The notes: a model not told the origin generated them from the sequence alone. A stretch of 64,000 nucleotides of DNA from Choanephora cucurbitarum (GCA_025331435.1 JAIWNI010000010.1:310001-374000); one strand, 5' to 3'; numbered from the stretch's first letter, positions 1-12,330 are shown. Numbers and translations are program-made.

Positions 1-1
1 T

Positions 2-250
2 GATGTGCTAGACTGGCCTGCACAATCGCCGGATTTGAATCCAATCGAAAATTTATGGATGATTATGAAACGGCGTGTGCAGGCCCAGGCAAGCAAGCAA
101 GGCCGCTTCAAAACCATGGATGAACACAAGGCATGCTTGCAAAAGATCTGGGACGAACTTCAGCCCAAGGACTGGGACCGTCTTGTTGCAAGCATGCCTC
201 AAAGACTTAGACTAGTGAGTAAAAATAAAGGGGGGCCTACCCCCTATTAA
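2..250 (+). mobile_element. Tc1/mariner (IS630-type) DDE transposase, C-terminal fragment
   Basis: The frame is open from the left edge and ends at TAA 248-250. It contains the hallmark block DWPAQSPDLNPIENLW, which in Tc1/mariner/IS630 transposases carries the last acidic residue of the DDE/D triad (the E of PIENLW). About 60 residues follow, of the usual Lys/Trp-rich C-terminal type. Such enzymes cut and paste DNA elements at TA sites. The DNA-binding N-terminus and first two acidic residues lie outside the window, so activity cannot be judged. I found no clear terminal inverted repeat in the next 200 bases. Confidence 0.85.
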
Positions 251-1879
251 TGTATTTTTATTATAATAAACTCTCTCTTTTTACTGAAAAAAGTAATCAT
301 TTATATTTATAACGGTTTTCTGATTGTATTGTGTAAGTTTGGAGGTCTTAGAGGGTTAAAAAGTGATTGTTAGAGGACAAAGACCAAGACATGATGATTG
401 TGATTTTGCGGATATTAAAAAAATTCTTGATTTTTTTGATAGGTCACTGTACAAAGGGAAGCCTACCTGCGCACGCATACACACTATTTCTGTCTCCTCC
501 TTGAATTAAAAATTGTCACTAACCCACTTTAAGCAAAGCAATAGAAAATGATACCATCAGGTACACATCCATAGATTGTTTCTTGACAAATATGGCCATC
601 TCTCTCTTTTTTTTTATCAGAACACTGAATTGTTTCGCTTTAAGTCTCAGATCAGGTCAGGATTTCATGCGCCAACCTTAATTGGGTGCATAATATTGTA
701 GTTGACTAATTTCAGGGTTTTCTTTTTTGGACAGAATAGATCTATAGTATCTGACTTATAAAAAGTGTGTATCACATACAAGCTATAGATTGCAGAATAA
801 TTATTGTTTTTCTATAACCAATCATGATTGTATCCGATTGTTTAATTAAGAGAGAGTTTTTTCTGTATTTGTCAAGAATTATCTTATTAATGTGCATACA
901 TGAAACTAATTGACATTCTCTCTTTCTTTAATGAGATAACCACTCAACCGAGCCATTTAAGGTGGTCACCTGTGAATTGACTGAGCATAAACAAATCATT
1001 TAAATTATCAAAAAAAACTCAGATGAACTATTGTTGATAGAACTAGCTAACTTGATAAGAAAGGAAAATTACCTTAAAATAACCAGTTGAATACGCTTTG
1101 AAGTTCAGCTATGAGATCCAATGACAATGAATTACAATTCCATAATCAAATAAAGGCTACCAGTCCTTTAGCTTGTACAACTTGGCATAGGCCAATTGGT
1201 TTAACTACATAACCAGTCATTAAAGAAAATACACCAGTATAACAACAAAATTATTTAATTCGAGTGTATACATGCATTGAACAATCAGAAAGGATGATGT
1301 CATACGCACCAAGGTAGGCCCTCTATTTCTGTTGACACTTAGATGAGCCCCTTCCTTATGTTGAGATACCTTCTTCTCCCTTTTTTTCTTTAATCAACAA
1401 GAAACATAATATTATATTTTGCCTTATATGTCATTTTTGTGTTGCCCCATGAGAGTTAAAAGCGTTAGATCTGTAACCTTCTTTCTAAGATGATTAAGGT
1501 GATAAGCCATTAAGCTTGATCGTTTTGTGCTTAAAGAAAAGAAGGAGAGAAATATTTGATGAAATATAATCAGCCATGCTTTCTTTTTTGTTGAGGTGTT
1601 GATACAAATTAGAAGAAGGAGAGAGTAACGATTGAATACGAGAAAATCGTAGCCTGACCATGGTCCCAGAACAAATTGGAATTGCCCAAAAAGACGATTT
1701 AGGATAAAAGTTCATTTAACATCCTACTGTAGTCTAACATTCAGTTTCTCTAGAACATAAGTCTGAATTGCACCTTTCTCTATAAGTGAGACTTATCCTC
1801 TTTTTCTATGGATTAAAAGTATCGTCTTGACTGAATAGAGACAACGGTACTTTGATTCATAGATCAAAAGTTGTTCAGG
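251..1879. other. intergenic, gene-poor AT-rich sequence
   Basis: No supportable coding region, splice pattern or RNA gene is seen on either strand. The short open frames are low-complexity and unrelated to known domains. The stretch follows the transposase tail, so the end of that element should fall in its first few hundred bases, but no terminal repeat was recognised. Confidence 0.5.
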
Positions 1880-2670
1880 ATTGAACAATGGACACACAAA
1901 ATCAAGCCAAGATAAGCTTGACTTGTTTAATGAAATAACAAAAGAGATCATGTCAAGAAAAGACGCGAGGATAAAATATAACAAAGAAAATGAAAACTTT
2001 GAGGAACAGTTTAAAGCTTTTCAAACTCGCCTGTTGAGAATAGAGTGATGACTACGCTTCACTTGTTAAAGGCTTCTTTCTATAGCTAGCGTCATAGAGA
2101 AGAAGTCTTGCCGAAAATCACTCACTTCGCTTTTTCATAAAGCCGAATTGGTTACTTGGCCTAAAACTCTTAAATGTATATAAAATGGTCTATTTCTTAT
2201 GTTGCCAACAAATGTTTTATTCCTTGGCTGAAGAAAGATGAATCAATAGAAAATTGACTCAAATGCGAAAATGATCCCAATTTTGGGAATTGGATTTTTA
2301 GAAAAAAAAAAAGGGGGAGAATGTAAGCATAACCCTCACATTCAAACTGTTTCGTTGTACTAACAGTCTTCACGGACTATCTCTTGAATGGTATGAACCA
2401 GTTGACTTTGCTAAAGACCAAAGTAGATCTTTCTCATACCGTTCGTTTAAAGAACAAACTAATATTCACCTTAAAGTGAGCAAAGCACTGAGATCATTCA
2501 TTGGATGAATATGAAAAATTCGTTTTTGTTTTAGAATTAGGAGATCAAACAAACCTTTGTGCTTGAAGAACCCAATAGTACAAAGGAATTCTATCTTATG
2601 ATTCGATTTAAGACAGCATTCAGTAAAGCTTCTCTACAATACTACCTCACAATAACAGAATTGATATTTC
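1880..2670 (+). pseudogene. decayed retrotransposon gag relic
   Basis: No open frame survives, but three consecutive pieces in shifting frames read like a Ty3/gypsy-type capsid. Around 1915-2050 there is a Lys/Glu-rich coiled segment (LDLFNEITKEIM...). Around 2375-2450 comes SLEWYEPVDFAK followed by SFKEQ, the usual gag LEWY...SF.F. core. Around 2500-2660 come LDEYEKFVFVLELGDQTNLC and EFYLMIRFKTAF, the next capsid helices. They are separated by stops and frameshifts, so this is a dead copy. Order and spacing of the pieces match a gag; the assignment rests on my memory of the family and is moderately sure. Confidence 0.5.
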
Positions 2671-5595
2671 GGTACCGTACAAACATGAAATTGTACTCAA
2701 GTTAAGTATACATGTTTTGCTTTACATTACTTGCTCTTTCTTGATATAAGCAATAGTAACAGATAATGAAATTCTCGCAATTAACGAACAACTTTTCATC
2801 AATACCAGATTCCGTTATTGTGGGGGTAGTATTGTATGTTCACTCCATTTTTATACAATGAGAAATTAAGCTTTTTCTTCGAGGTAGGTTCAAGACAGAC
2901 AAGTTGACTTTCAACAGAACATGATTTGACAAGAGCGTTGAGGGATCATGTATATTATAACTGTTGTATAAATAGAGCTCTTTTAATATATAATGCATGT
3001 AAGAATATGCTCACTATAAGAGTACATTTCTCAAGAATATGCACACTCTTAAATAAAGCAAGTATTTTATTGCTGCTTTCTTTCTTTCTTTTATACAACA
3101 ATTACTTTACAAAGCTGACAGGGCAATTTCCATACTTTTCCCTAAGCAATATCGAGTCATGACATACAAGAGTTGTGGTATATAAGCCTTTTATTGTATT
3201 TTAAAACTCAGGTATAGATCAAGTGAGAGCTGTGGTCTCTATCCTTAAAGTAATCGTGATCTCACAAGAGGGAGGGGGGGGACTGAAAGACAGATTCATG
3301 CGAGTTATTTTCATGTAGAAGCTTGAGACATAAACGATGATGGGAGAAACACGATGACGCGCAAGGTTTCCAACATAGCGTAGTCAACGCATGATAGACG
3401 GATTAATACTTGTAAAATTCAGTCTGTCTTTTTATATATATATAGCTAGAAAGGGGTGTGTGATAAATCTTGTATTAACATGTAACATAGTCTTCTACAG
3501 TTGATTGCTCTAGAGACTATATCCTTATTTTGAACAAATGTAAATGTGTCCAAACAATCAGTGTGGATCAAGGATGAAACACAATGCCGGATAGATGAGT
3601 GCACCGATTCGGAAACAGATCATATAATACCGGTCAATCCAAAGAAGGAGGCCATTTTCTTCCGTGATTTCTTCCCGAGGTAGTGAACTGAAGGAAAAAA
3701 AAAAGGGGGAAGGGAAGGTAAGTAAACCAGAAAAAAAAAAAGGCCGAATCACTTCCTGCCTCTGATTGAACCGGTAAGAAATAAAGGCTTCTCTTTAAGA
3801 GATATGAACACTCTATGATTCCGAGGGTTGGAATATTACACCGAAATCTGGTCAATTGAGATGATCGATACAAAGCTATAAAGAACCTCCCCCCTCCCTT
3901 TCGTCCAAACAGGACATCGATTAGCAGCAGTACCAAAAATTTTTTTTACTTTTTAGAAACCACCCGTAAGATGTCACACACACATATGCTTCTATTCATT
4001 AGAAAAGAAGACAACAATCAATGATCCTAAGCAATGCCATTGTTGTATCATCCTTACATTGAATAGTGATTGTACAAACGACTAGTAAAATACAGTAGAA
4101 GCGCGTATTTCTTTATTATCGTTCATATAGGATACGCGTTCCTTGAGGGAAATATCGACTCAGCTCACACAAATGTTTATTCAAATGTTGTTTCTTTTTT
4201 TTTTTTTGTTTGTTTACCTTATGTTGGTTACACTATTTACTACATAAAGTAACCATCATGTTCCTGAGATATGTTACATGACAAAGAGTTCTTTTTGTTT
4301 TGTTTTGCAGAAGTTTAATGAAATTATCAGCTTGTTTTTGATCTACTTTGGCTTCAATCACGAATGTACTCTAAAGAAAAAAGGTGAATGAATTCTCAAG
4401 AAAGAACACATAGACAACAGGGATAAAAGAAATGCTATCCGCTTAAACTTTGCCCGAGTAGCCTAAATAATCCTATTCTAAGCGATGTCAGCGGATAACA
4501 ACAAAAAGGGGGCATTTAGAACAACATGCTATCAAGGTAACAGATGATAGAGCTATGAGAGAAGACATAGCTTTTTTTTTTATCCTATCAACATGTATCA
4601 AGAAAATCAGCTAATGCATCTTGAATAGATATTGTCGGCTAATCTTTCTCTTCTTTTCATTTGAGCCAATCCATACTAAAGTAGAAATGGAGTAAGAAAC
4701 ACCCGTCTTTTTTTTTTGTTGAACCAATAGGTCCTATAATTCTTTGTTGAATGACATTGCTTCTGATAATCCTTCTGCCAAAGTATATATAGTGACAGAA
4801 CACAAACGAACTGATTTCAAATTTAGTCAATTTTAAAGAGAACCAGTAACATTGCGCTGACCACAACAATCATGTGTTTCTCAAATACTAGCCATGAACA
4901 GGGCTCACTTTTTTTTTTCTAAATGTTAGTGTAGTAAATTGATCTGTGCTTTAGACAAACATACCTATAGGAATTTTGTTTAAAAAAAAAAGAAAAAGTG
5001 CGCTAATACCTACAGACATATTTTGGACTACAAAGAAAGTAAAGCTGGACTCGTACCACTTGCTTAAATTTATGATTAATTTCTGTGATGGCGATTTCAT
5101 TTATCTATGAGGAATTATCCTTTTAAGAAACAAGCCTATGTGCTACTTCTACCAGACTATTCTAATAAGGTTTTTTTAGAAAGCAAGGCTGTCGTATTCA
5201 ATTTCAAAAATAGCGTATTGTGTTGATTGGTTTGCCTTATGCACATTTCAGGCAGGTACTATTTTTATATAAAGATACACTACAATGAAAACTATCACCT
5301 TAACAAAGTCTATCTCCCTTTCACCCTATACATCAAATTGATTGGCTAAGACGGAGGATTCCGAGTATTGTCTGGTTGGTTCTCGCGTTTTTTCAAAAAA
5401 GGAAGTTTCTATGTTCACTTTTAGAAAAGTCAGCTCTTAATTGGGGAAGTTCCGCCTATTAAAAAAAAATTTCTTATGCTGTTCATTCTATGGTGTATTT
5501 CTGAAATTTTTAAAGTTTTATGTGTATATATATACAATCAATATTATTTTAAACTCTTTTTTTTTCCTTTTATTATCTTCTTTTTTTCTTTCTTT
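2671..5595. other. intergenic, no gene recognised
   Basis: Nearly 3 kb of AT-rich DNA with scattered A/T homopolymers, a G run near 3276 and a C-rich patch near 3885-3900. Open frames on both strands (for example around 3558-3936 minus and 4070-4252 plus) are short, aromatic/low-complexity and have no recognisable domain. The last part (5540-5595) is a T-rich tract of the type that precedes start codons in this window. Confidence 0.5.
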
Positions 5596-6488
5596 ATGTT
5601 AAATATGGATTATTTTGCTTATACAGCCAGTAAAAGAAGATCTATTTCAGTTGAGATTAGTTTGCCTAATGAAGTAAAGACAAGCACAAAAGACAGCCAA
5701 TCTGTGCCTACAACACCCACTGTATTCATTCACGACACTGGCAAATCTCCTTCTAAACCCACCTGTATTCGTTATTCAGCATCTTTCTTTATGCCAGAAA
5801 TCAGTCAGCAAGAGAGTGTGGAAGATGCTACCGACAGCATGATCAATCTATCGCTTCTATCTACCTCATTACCCTCGCCACCTACCACGCCACAGCAGAT
5901 AGTGCCACATATATCACTCTCTTTACCTTCCTCAACATCGTCTGATCCCATTAGAAACCACAAGAGACGATTCAGCAATCCTCCACACGCCGTCTTTTCG
6001 CCAAGACTGCATATCTTGCTGGTAGACGATAACACAATCAACCTTCAGATCCTATCTCGACTGCTTAATTTGCATCTGAATGATGTGATTGAACACCTTG
6101 AACTTGTCAAGAATGGTGTAAAGGCACTTGAAGTGCTGAAATGCAGGCCTTTTGATCTTATCTTAATGGACATTGATATGCCTATCATGAATGGCATTGA
6201 AACAACAAAGCATATTCGATCTTCAACTGAATTCGATATTTTGCCACATAATCGTAAAGCACCGATTGTGGCTGTAACAACCAATGATTCTCCAAAATGG
6301 CGTCAGTTGTATACTGACATTGGCATGGTAAAAAAAAAAAATTTTTTTTTATTTTCTCACTCAATTGACTAGTGTGTTTGTAATAGGATGGATGTGTCAG
6401 TAAGCCTATTTCACCACTTGATCTCAAAAAGACCTTGACTAGAGTACTTGGACTTCATTTACCTGTGCCTCCTTATACACCAGAATAA
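5596..6488 (+). CDS. response-regulator (CheY-like receiver) protein
   Basis: Two exons, 5596-6327 and 6387-6488, joined in phase 0 across a short poly-A/poly-T-containing intron. The N-terminal half is Ser/Thr/Pro-rich and probably disordered. The C-terminal half is a complete receiver domain: HILLVDDNTIN (acidic pocket), FDLILMDIDMPIMNG with the phosphoacceptor Asp in LMDIDMP, VAVTTN (switch Thr/Ser region) and, in exon 2, DGCVSKPI with the conserved Lys. It should accept phosphate from a hybrid histidine kinase via a phosphotransfer protein. The layout recalls fungal stress regulators such as Srr1/Ssk1-type single-receiver proteins; I cannot assign the orthologue. ATG 5596 is preferred (another in-frame ATG lies at 5605); the upstream in-frame extension is poly-Phe and looks like untranslated leader. 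Confidence 0.85.
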
Positions 6489-8166
6489 GTAAGGTGTAGA
6501 CTACTTTATAGAAATCAAAGATACCCCCCCCCCTCCAATTTGCTCTTTTTCTTTCTGATATACCTATTTAACATTCTCTCTCTTATTTATAACATCATGT
6601 ATTATCCCTTAATTCTGTGTGTGAATTAAAATAAATCATTTTGGGAGAAAAGGAAATCTTACAGCTGGAACACGGGGTTTGCAGGTGTAACAGAACTTTT
6701 TGGCTCTTATCAGCTGCTCCTGTTGATGTCTCGAGTCAAAGTGGTTCCATGCACGTGCGTTCGATGGCATTTCTCGGTCCAATCTTTTTTTTTTTTTTTT
6801 TACCCATAGCCAAGTCAAAGTGGCGCGCATTCATTTATGTCATGTTGTCAAAGACAAGAGTGTTTGATTGACCATGCTAAGCTTCTGTTGATTCTAATAT
6901 TGATGAATTCAAGCTAAATTTATGAAAGAAGAGTTTTCATTCGTGTAGGGCAAACATGCACTTGTTTAATGTATTGTAGGTGGCTGGTGTCGGATGCTTT
7001 GAGGTGTCCGGAAATATACATGTACAGACAGAGTGGTTCTAAAGCGTACGATCTACACTCCTCAGTTCTTGTTGATGCAGTCGGGCTTGATTTTAAGAAC
7101 ATACGTTGAATGAACATGTATCTAGAATGCTTCTGATATTAACAGCGGCATTCATATCTCTATTCCATAAATGGAATGCTTGATAAAAGAAGTTTGAGCA
7201 TGGTTTATCATACTGTTGTTGGCTAAAGACAACTTCAACAGATACGTCAATTGTACGCAAATTCAGAAAACCGAGCGTTTATTTGGAGTCAATCACTGTC
7301 TACCTATTTTTTTTTTGGTCAGGACATTGGCTTGTTCTGTCAGCTACCTTATACATCTTTTGAAACAGTCAATATCCTTTTTGGATATGAAGTAGTAATG
7401 CAAGGAATGCAAGAAATTAATTTAGTCTGCTTTCAATGTGTCAACTATGTATGCTGTGTTGAAATCAAAGCTAGTATATTTCTATGATAGATAGACTACT
7501 AAGCACTTTATCTTAAGAGATATAGGCCCTTTTTTTTTTAAATTTAAACTATTTCGTGTAAATTGTCCAATCTATTGAACCTGAGAGTACTACATTTAGA
7601 AAAGAGTAACTATTCATTGCATGCTTGAGTATGATTATCAACTAGAACACTCGAATGAAATTACCTTGCAAAAAACTGTTTGCATCTATATCAATGGCAG
7701 CTTAAAAAATACTGTGTTCTTTTGCATTTCTATACCATCACAAGTCAAAGTAAATCTAACCTTCAAGAAATAGACTGTTACAGCCTTTCTCTAAAAGAAA
7801 GCTAAAATCACTGCAATAAATAATACCAAGGTATGTTTTGAAGCGAGTAGTAGTGTCCCCCCCCCCCTCATAACATCTTTTTTTTAAGTCTTTCTTTCTA
7901 AAGCTCATTCAATGTCAATCTCACTACTGAGTTCCTTATCCTAGGACTCAACACTGCCACTCTCTTGCATGCTCACTATCAGAGTATTTCAGTCCAAAGT
8001 TAAGTCAATGTTGTTATTCTTGAGTGACACTAGACAGACACAGCTTAAACAGTTCATTGTGACGGTTCTCTTTGGGTTCTGCAGGAAAATTTTGTTGCAA
8101 CGAGTCCGGGGGACTTGAGTTGAATCTCTATTTTGTGGGCCTGTTCAAACTCGTTTTCTTTCCAAC
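6489..8166. other. intergenic between response regulator and uL2m
   Basis: A poly-C tract starts about 35 bases after the response-regulator stop (near 6523) and another lies near 7857. AT-rich with long T runs; no coding signal with a domain or splice logic on either strand. The final 150 bases form the promoter and leader of the mitochondrial ribosomal protein gene. Confidence 0.5.
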
Positions 8167-9231
8167 ATGTTTCGCTTCAGTAGAGTCCTTCAACAAGTGA
8201 GCAATAAGGCACCTACTGCCTTTGCCCATAAACCACTTTCTGTTCAACAACTCACCACTCGTTTCAGTCAGTTACGCACTTACACTACAGAAAAGAGCCC
8301 TAGTTTCATTACAGGATTCAACACACAAGGCAATGCCATGACCACCATCAAATCATCTGCTTCCCCCAGCAGCCAATTCAAAACCAAAAAACCTACTACA
8401 CCCGGTAAACGTTGGTTGAAGCGTGTTCCTCGTGATCACCTCTACAAGGGTAAAGCTGTCCGTAAACTCACGATCGCCAAACGCAGCTCAGGCGGTCGTA
8501 ACAACACAGGTCGCATCACCATCCGTCACCGTGGTGGAGGACACAAACGCCGTATTCGTATCATTGATTGGCACCGTCAGACAGAGGGTGTCCAGACAGT
8601 GGAGCGCCTTGAACATGACCCTGGACGTACTGCCTGGATTGCCTTGTTGCGACATGACAAGACAGGTGAACAGTCCTATATTGTGGCTCCTCATGGCCTG
8701 AAGCCTGGGGATAAAGTGGTCTCCTATCGATCTGAGGAAAAGGCAGAAGGCGATCAGATCACCCGTACAGCTGCTATTGATGTCGGTAACTGTATGCCCC
8801 TAAAGATGATTCCTGTCGGTACTGTGTTACACAACATTGGTCTCAAGCGAAATGGACCTGCTGTCATGGCTCGATCGGCCGGTACTTATGCTCAATTGAT
8901 CCAGACGGGTGAGACAGGGTATGCTCAAGTACGTTTGTCGAGTGGTGAAGTGCGTCTGGTGCCTGTGGAAGCCTGTGCTACTATTGGTGCTGTCAGTAAC
9001 CCTGATCATCAACACGAAATGCTCGGTAAGGCAGGTCGATCTCGATGGATGGGTATTCGTCCTACTGTGCGTGGTATGGCCATGAATGCCTGTGATCACC
9101 CTCATGGTGGTGGTAGAGGTAAATCAAAGGGTAATAAGGATCCTAGATCACCTTGGGGTGTTTTGGCTAAGGGTGGTAAGACCAGAAAGACACCCAATCA
9201 ATTTGTTGTCAAGCCTAGACCAAGACGTTAA
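8167..9231 (+). CDS. RML2: mitochondrial large-subunit ribosomal protein uL2m
   Basis: Single-exon gene for a 354-residue protein. Residues 1-45 are Arg/Ser/Gln-rich with no acidic residues, a mitochondrial presequence. The rest is a bacterial-type L2: GRNNTGRITIRHRGGGHKR, RIRIIDWHR in the N-terminal OB-fold region, then NPDHQHEMLGKAGRSRW and DHPHGGGRG in the C-terminal SH3-like region, with the peptidyl-transferase-proximal His in HPHGGG. It sits at the catalytic core of the mitoribosome. Length is typical for fungal uL2m. Absence of introns stands out in a window where nearly every gene is split. The next gene starts only 116 bases downstream on the same strand. Confidence 0.96.
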   Translation: MFRFSRVLQQVSNKAPTAFAHKPLSVQQLTTRFSQLRTYTTEKSPSFITGFNTQGNAMTTIKSSASPSSQFKTKKPTTPGKRWLKRVPRDHLYKGKAVRKLTIAKRSSGGRNNTGRITIRHRGGGHKRRIRIIDWHRQTEGVQTVERLEHDPGRTAWIALLRHDKTGEQSYIVAPHGLKPGDKVVSYRSEEKAEGDQITRTAAIDVGNCMPLKMIPVGTVLHNIGLKRNGPAVMARSAGTYAQLIQTGETGYAQVRLSSGEVRLVPVEACATIGAVSNPDHQHEMLGKAGRSRWMGIRPTVRGMAMNACDHPHGGGRGKSKGNKDPRSPWGVLAKGGKTRKTPNQFVVKPRPRR

Positions 9232-9347
9232 TCTCTCTCTGAACTATTTTTTTTTCTTTCTTTTTCTTTCTCTCTCTTGTATACAATTAGACACACGCCT
9301 ATTTCTTTTCTTTTCTTTGATCAATACTAATAAAAAAAAAAGATTCT

Positions 9348-10248
9348 ATGACTTCAAGAGAAGAAGAATTCTCTATCTCATTTGGATCTGAACAAGGCAG
9401 TCATCTTCTTTTGTTGGATTCTGAAGATGGCAGTGATATCACACCTCCTCCACTTGCCAATCCACCTTCAGACGCAAGCTATAGTTCATCCTTTCTTGAC
9501 ATGGTCAAACAATCAGTTGAAAGAGCACAGACACTGTATCAATCGAAAGAAGAAGAAGAAGTTGAAAGTGACTCATTTGATTCTATCCTTCACTTTGGCA
9601 GCAGTCAAGAGCATGAAGACAGAAGTGAAGAACGAGTGGAGAGAGGAAGACGAGAGGAAGAGAGAGAACCAGGATTTGTTCCAGTTGGATTTGAGTCTCA
9701 ACAGTCGCATGAATCAATGCCTGAATTTGCAGTCCTTCGAGAAGATCCCTTGAGTGTCACTCACTTGAGATACACGACCAACAAGAGAAAGAAGAAGGAA
9801 CAGCAAGTCAAGATGGCATTAGAGGCTGCTCATGCTCAGCTTCTCTCTGAGACTGAAAAAGAACCCTTTCTGTACTTCATACAAGCACAGACTGATAGAG
9901 AGAGTGAAGATGATCTGAATGAAGAGAGTGAGGATGATTTCTCTTCTTGGTTATGCTTTGATAGCCAAGGTTCTTATGCTAAATTCAAGGTAAACAGACA
10001 AGAAAATAAAAGAAGAATGATATTGACAGTCTACAGCATGATATTGATGATAAAGTAAATCAAATGGACAAGGTAAAGATGGTTTAATATAAGCAGGACA
10101 TAGACTGACTCAAGTGATGACGTAGCCTAAACAAGCAATGCCTATAGAAGAAGAACAAGAAGAAGAATCATTTTCAGATTTACAACAAAAAATCATGATG
10201 ACAAGTACGCCAAAGAGACTATTTGATTTAAGCAAAAAACGAGTTTGA
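9348..10248 (+). CDS. acidic protein of unknown function
   Basis: Proposed three exons: 9348-9989, 10037-10072 and 10126-10248, all phase 0, giving about 266 residues. Exon 1 is Glu/Asp/Ser-rich with many SxxE/D sites (likely casein-kinase-2 targets, inferred) and a short basic stretch TTNKRKKK near residue 145 that may be a nuclear signal. Exon 3 encodes an EEEQEEE run and ends DLSKKRV before TGA. Without splicing the frame would read into unrelated residues; the two short introns restore an acidic frame matching the rest. I recognise no domain. The first exon is well supported by composition; the two downstream joins are less certain. Confidence 0.6.
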
Positions 10249-10488
10249 ATCATCATATAAATTTTATTTTATGCCTATCATTCAAAAAAGACAGCCTTGT
10301 TTTCTACTCTAGTCTATGTCAACAAGATCCAAAATTTGGTAAATGCTCTATTGAGTGACATTGTCTACATTCAAACTAGAACTGTCTTTCAAGAAAACAA
10401 AAAATATACCTGGTGGACACATTCACCACCTTTGACAACGTTACACTAACACTGTATATATTTTAATAATAAAATAAATGGGGGTATA

Positions 10489-11762
10489 TCAAATGGAATT
10501 CAATAAACCTGTATGTTCATCTGGTTCATTTACAGGCTTCTTGTAAATGAATTTCATACGTGTCCACCAAGACATGCCTGCTTCTTCGTCCAGCGAAGAT
10601 GTCTTGAAGAAGAGTGGATGGGAATAGTCTGAATAGTTAGAGGATACATCAGTATCATCCGAGAGCATGATAGGCGCAGGTTGTTGTTGTAATGAGATGA
10701 TCAGGACACCACAGATCAGGATGATGATACCGAAAAAGACAGCCAACAGTTGCCACCAATACAATCGATTGACCTGGTTATAGTAAACTAGGCCATTGAA
10801 TAAGCAGGATACATTAAATGAACAGAAATTAAGTGGGACTAAGATGATAGTATCACACAATTGAACACCTCGATTTAGATAGTATAGCTAACAATAGACA
10901 GTTAATGATTGGCTATCATCTTTTTTTTTTTTTTTACCTGCAAAATAGCTGTCAAGATTAAGGCAAGCACAATAGCCCATGTCAGAGGATAGATAAACTG
11001 ATTGTCATGTTGAAATAGAGTCAAGATCAGTAATTCCAATCCACTCTTGGCAAATAACATGGCTTGACTACTGATGTTAGCACCCAACACACCATAACTA
11101 ATTTGAAGAATGTGTAAATAGATAGATAATTCAGTAAGATCTCTTATTACCTAATACCGAGATACATCTTTAGATCAGGAATAGCACTGATCCAATCATA
11201 CGGTCTCAATTCCATCCAGTATTCCAACACATGTGTAGACAGTAGGCCAATCAGGATAAATGCCTCCACCAACGAGAAATAGACAATAAAGGAAGGTCGT
11301 TTATAGAGTTTGATGAGATCGTCTAGCGTATGATTAGGCTCAGGTACAGTACCGAAACCTGCAATCAAACCTGCTCCCAACACAATCAATCCAGTGCCTT
11401 ATAAATTAAATGTTAAAAAGAGCTCTTATAGGAAATTCAATTATTATTTTACCGAATATAGTACGTTTAGTAAAAGGATCACCCAATATCCATTTTGCAA
11501 AAATAGCATTAAATACAAGACCAATAGCACCTACAGGGGCTAATATGACTATAGGCAAATAACCTATAGTACAGGTTGAGCCAACGAGATTAGAGAGAGT
11601 GTAGATCAGAAAACCAGAGATCCATAAAGGTTGTTTGTAAAGTGAAGTGTTGGCATCTTGGTAAATAAGGTGTGCCTTTCTCTGCAGTGAAATACCGCAT
11701 GCCTGTGTCATACTGGCTATCAGTGCAATAACGAGGGGACCCCAGATATCATTGGTACCCAT
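10489..11762 (-). CDS. NIPA-type magnesium transporter (DUF803)
   Basis: Four exons on the minus strand: 11762-11453, 11397-11151, 11097-10938 and 10887-10489, giving 371 residues. The protein starts GTNDIWGPLVIALIASMTQA and has about nine hydrophobic helices typical of NIPA/DMT-fold magnesium carriers: GFLIYTLSNLVGS, LAPVGAIGLVFNAIFA, then in exons 3-4 SYGVLGANISSQAMLFAKSG and LYYLNRGVQL followed by VPLNFCSFNVSCLFNG. The short hydrophilic C-terminal tail is Ser-rich. NIPA proteins move Mg2+ at plasma or endosomal membranes. The first two junctions restore family motifs across split codons. A poly-T tract sits inside the third intron. It converges on the unknown acidic gene, with 240 bases between their stops. 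Confidence 0.92.
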
Positions 11763-12178
11763 CGTTTGCTTTCGTTGATTTTTAAAAAAAGAGAAAAAGA
11801 GAGAGAGAAAGAGTGTGGGCTTTATTTTTTTTTTTATTAATAAATATAGAGTGAATTTGAAACTCCTATTTTTATTAACTTTTGATTTACACCTTCTGTA
11901 GGTGTGAGTGGTTCGAATTGAGAAAAAAGGGATGCTACAGTGCCTTCCTCCCCCAAACGTCGCTTTTAAAAATATTCTACTCAGACTCGAATTCGCTCCT
12001 TTTCATTGGTCAAAGTTCTTTTTTTGAAAATAGTCCATATTCGGTTTTGCATAGAGCTCAAAGTTCGTTTTTTGGTTTCAGTCAAATTCGCTTTAGTCAA
12101 AGTGAAGTTCATTTAACAACTTAATTAACCTAGAAGTCCTCAAAACAACTTCTATCTGCACTTGGAAGTCCGACCATA
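11763..12178. other. intergenic: promoter of the NIPA gene and start of mobile-element region
   Basis: The first 60 bases are purine-rich as read here (pyrimidine-rich leader of the minus-strand gene). The rest has no gene; the tetranucleotide-rich phrases TTCGCTTT/GTCAAAGT recur imperfectly, and the stretch abuts the short dispersed repeat at 12179, so it may be part of the same element. Confidence 0.4.
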
Positions 12179-12247
12179 TTATCGTGTTTAACACTTTTTC
12201 TCTTCACCTCAATAAAGGCCTATATTTTGTCTCGTTGACTCTCTAGT
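12179..12247 (+). repeat. dispersed ~68-bp repeat, copy 1 (with AATAAA)
   Basis: This stretch reads almost the same as 13865-13932: both begin TTATCGTG, continue with a pyrimidine run, CTCAATAAAGGCCTATATTT and TGTCTC. Agreement is strong over about 55-60 positions with a few substitutions. Copy 1 lies about 85 bases upstream of the PD-(D/E)XK-like ORF. AATAAA followed by a T-rich stretch resembles the R/poly-A part of an LTR, but the same block could equally be a small non-autonomous element. Confidence 0.75.
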
Positions 12248-12330
12248 TCAGATTTACGCATCCAAGATAAATACAACAAATCGTTCAACTAAAAACAAAA
12301 CTCGGACTACTTAAAGAAGCTTATTCAAAT

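Noticed and set aside
3558..3936. Overlapping minus-strand frames of 64 and 100 codons
   Set aside because: Phe/Ser low-complexity from poly-A tracts on plus; no domain, no splice continuity.
8423..9105. Open frames overlapping the uL2m gene on both strands
   Set aside because: Shadows of a strongly conserved ribosomal protein frame.
11895..11925. GGTTCGAAT resembling a tRNA B box
   Set aside because: No A box, no acceptor stem and no cloverleaf around it.
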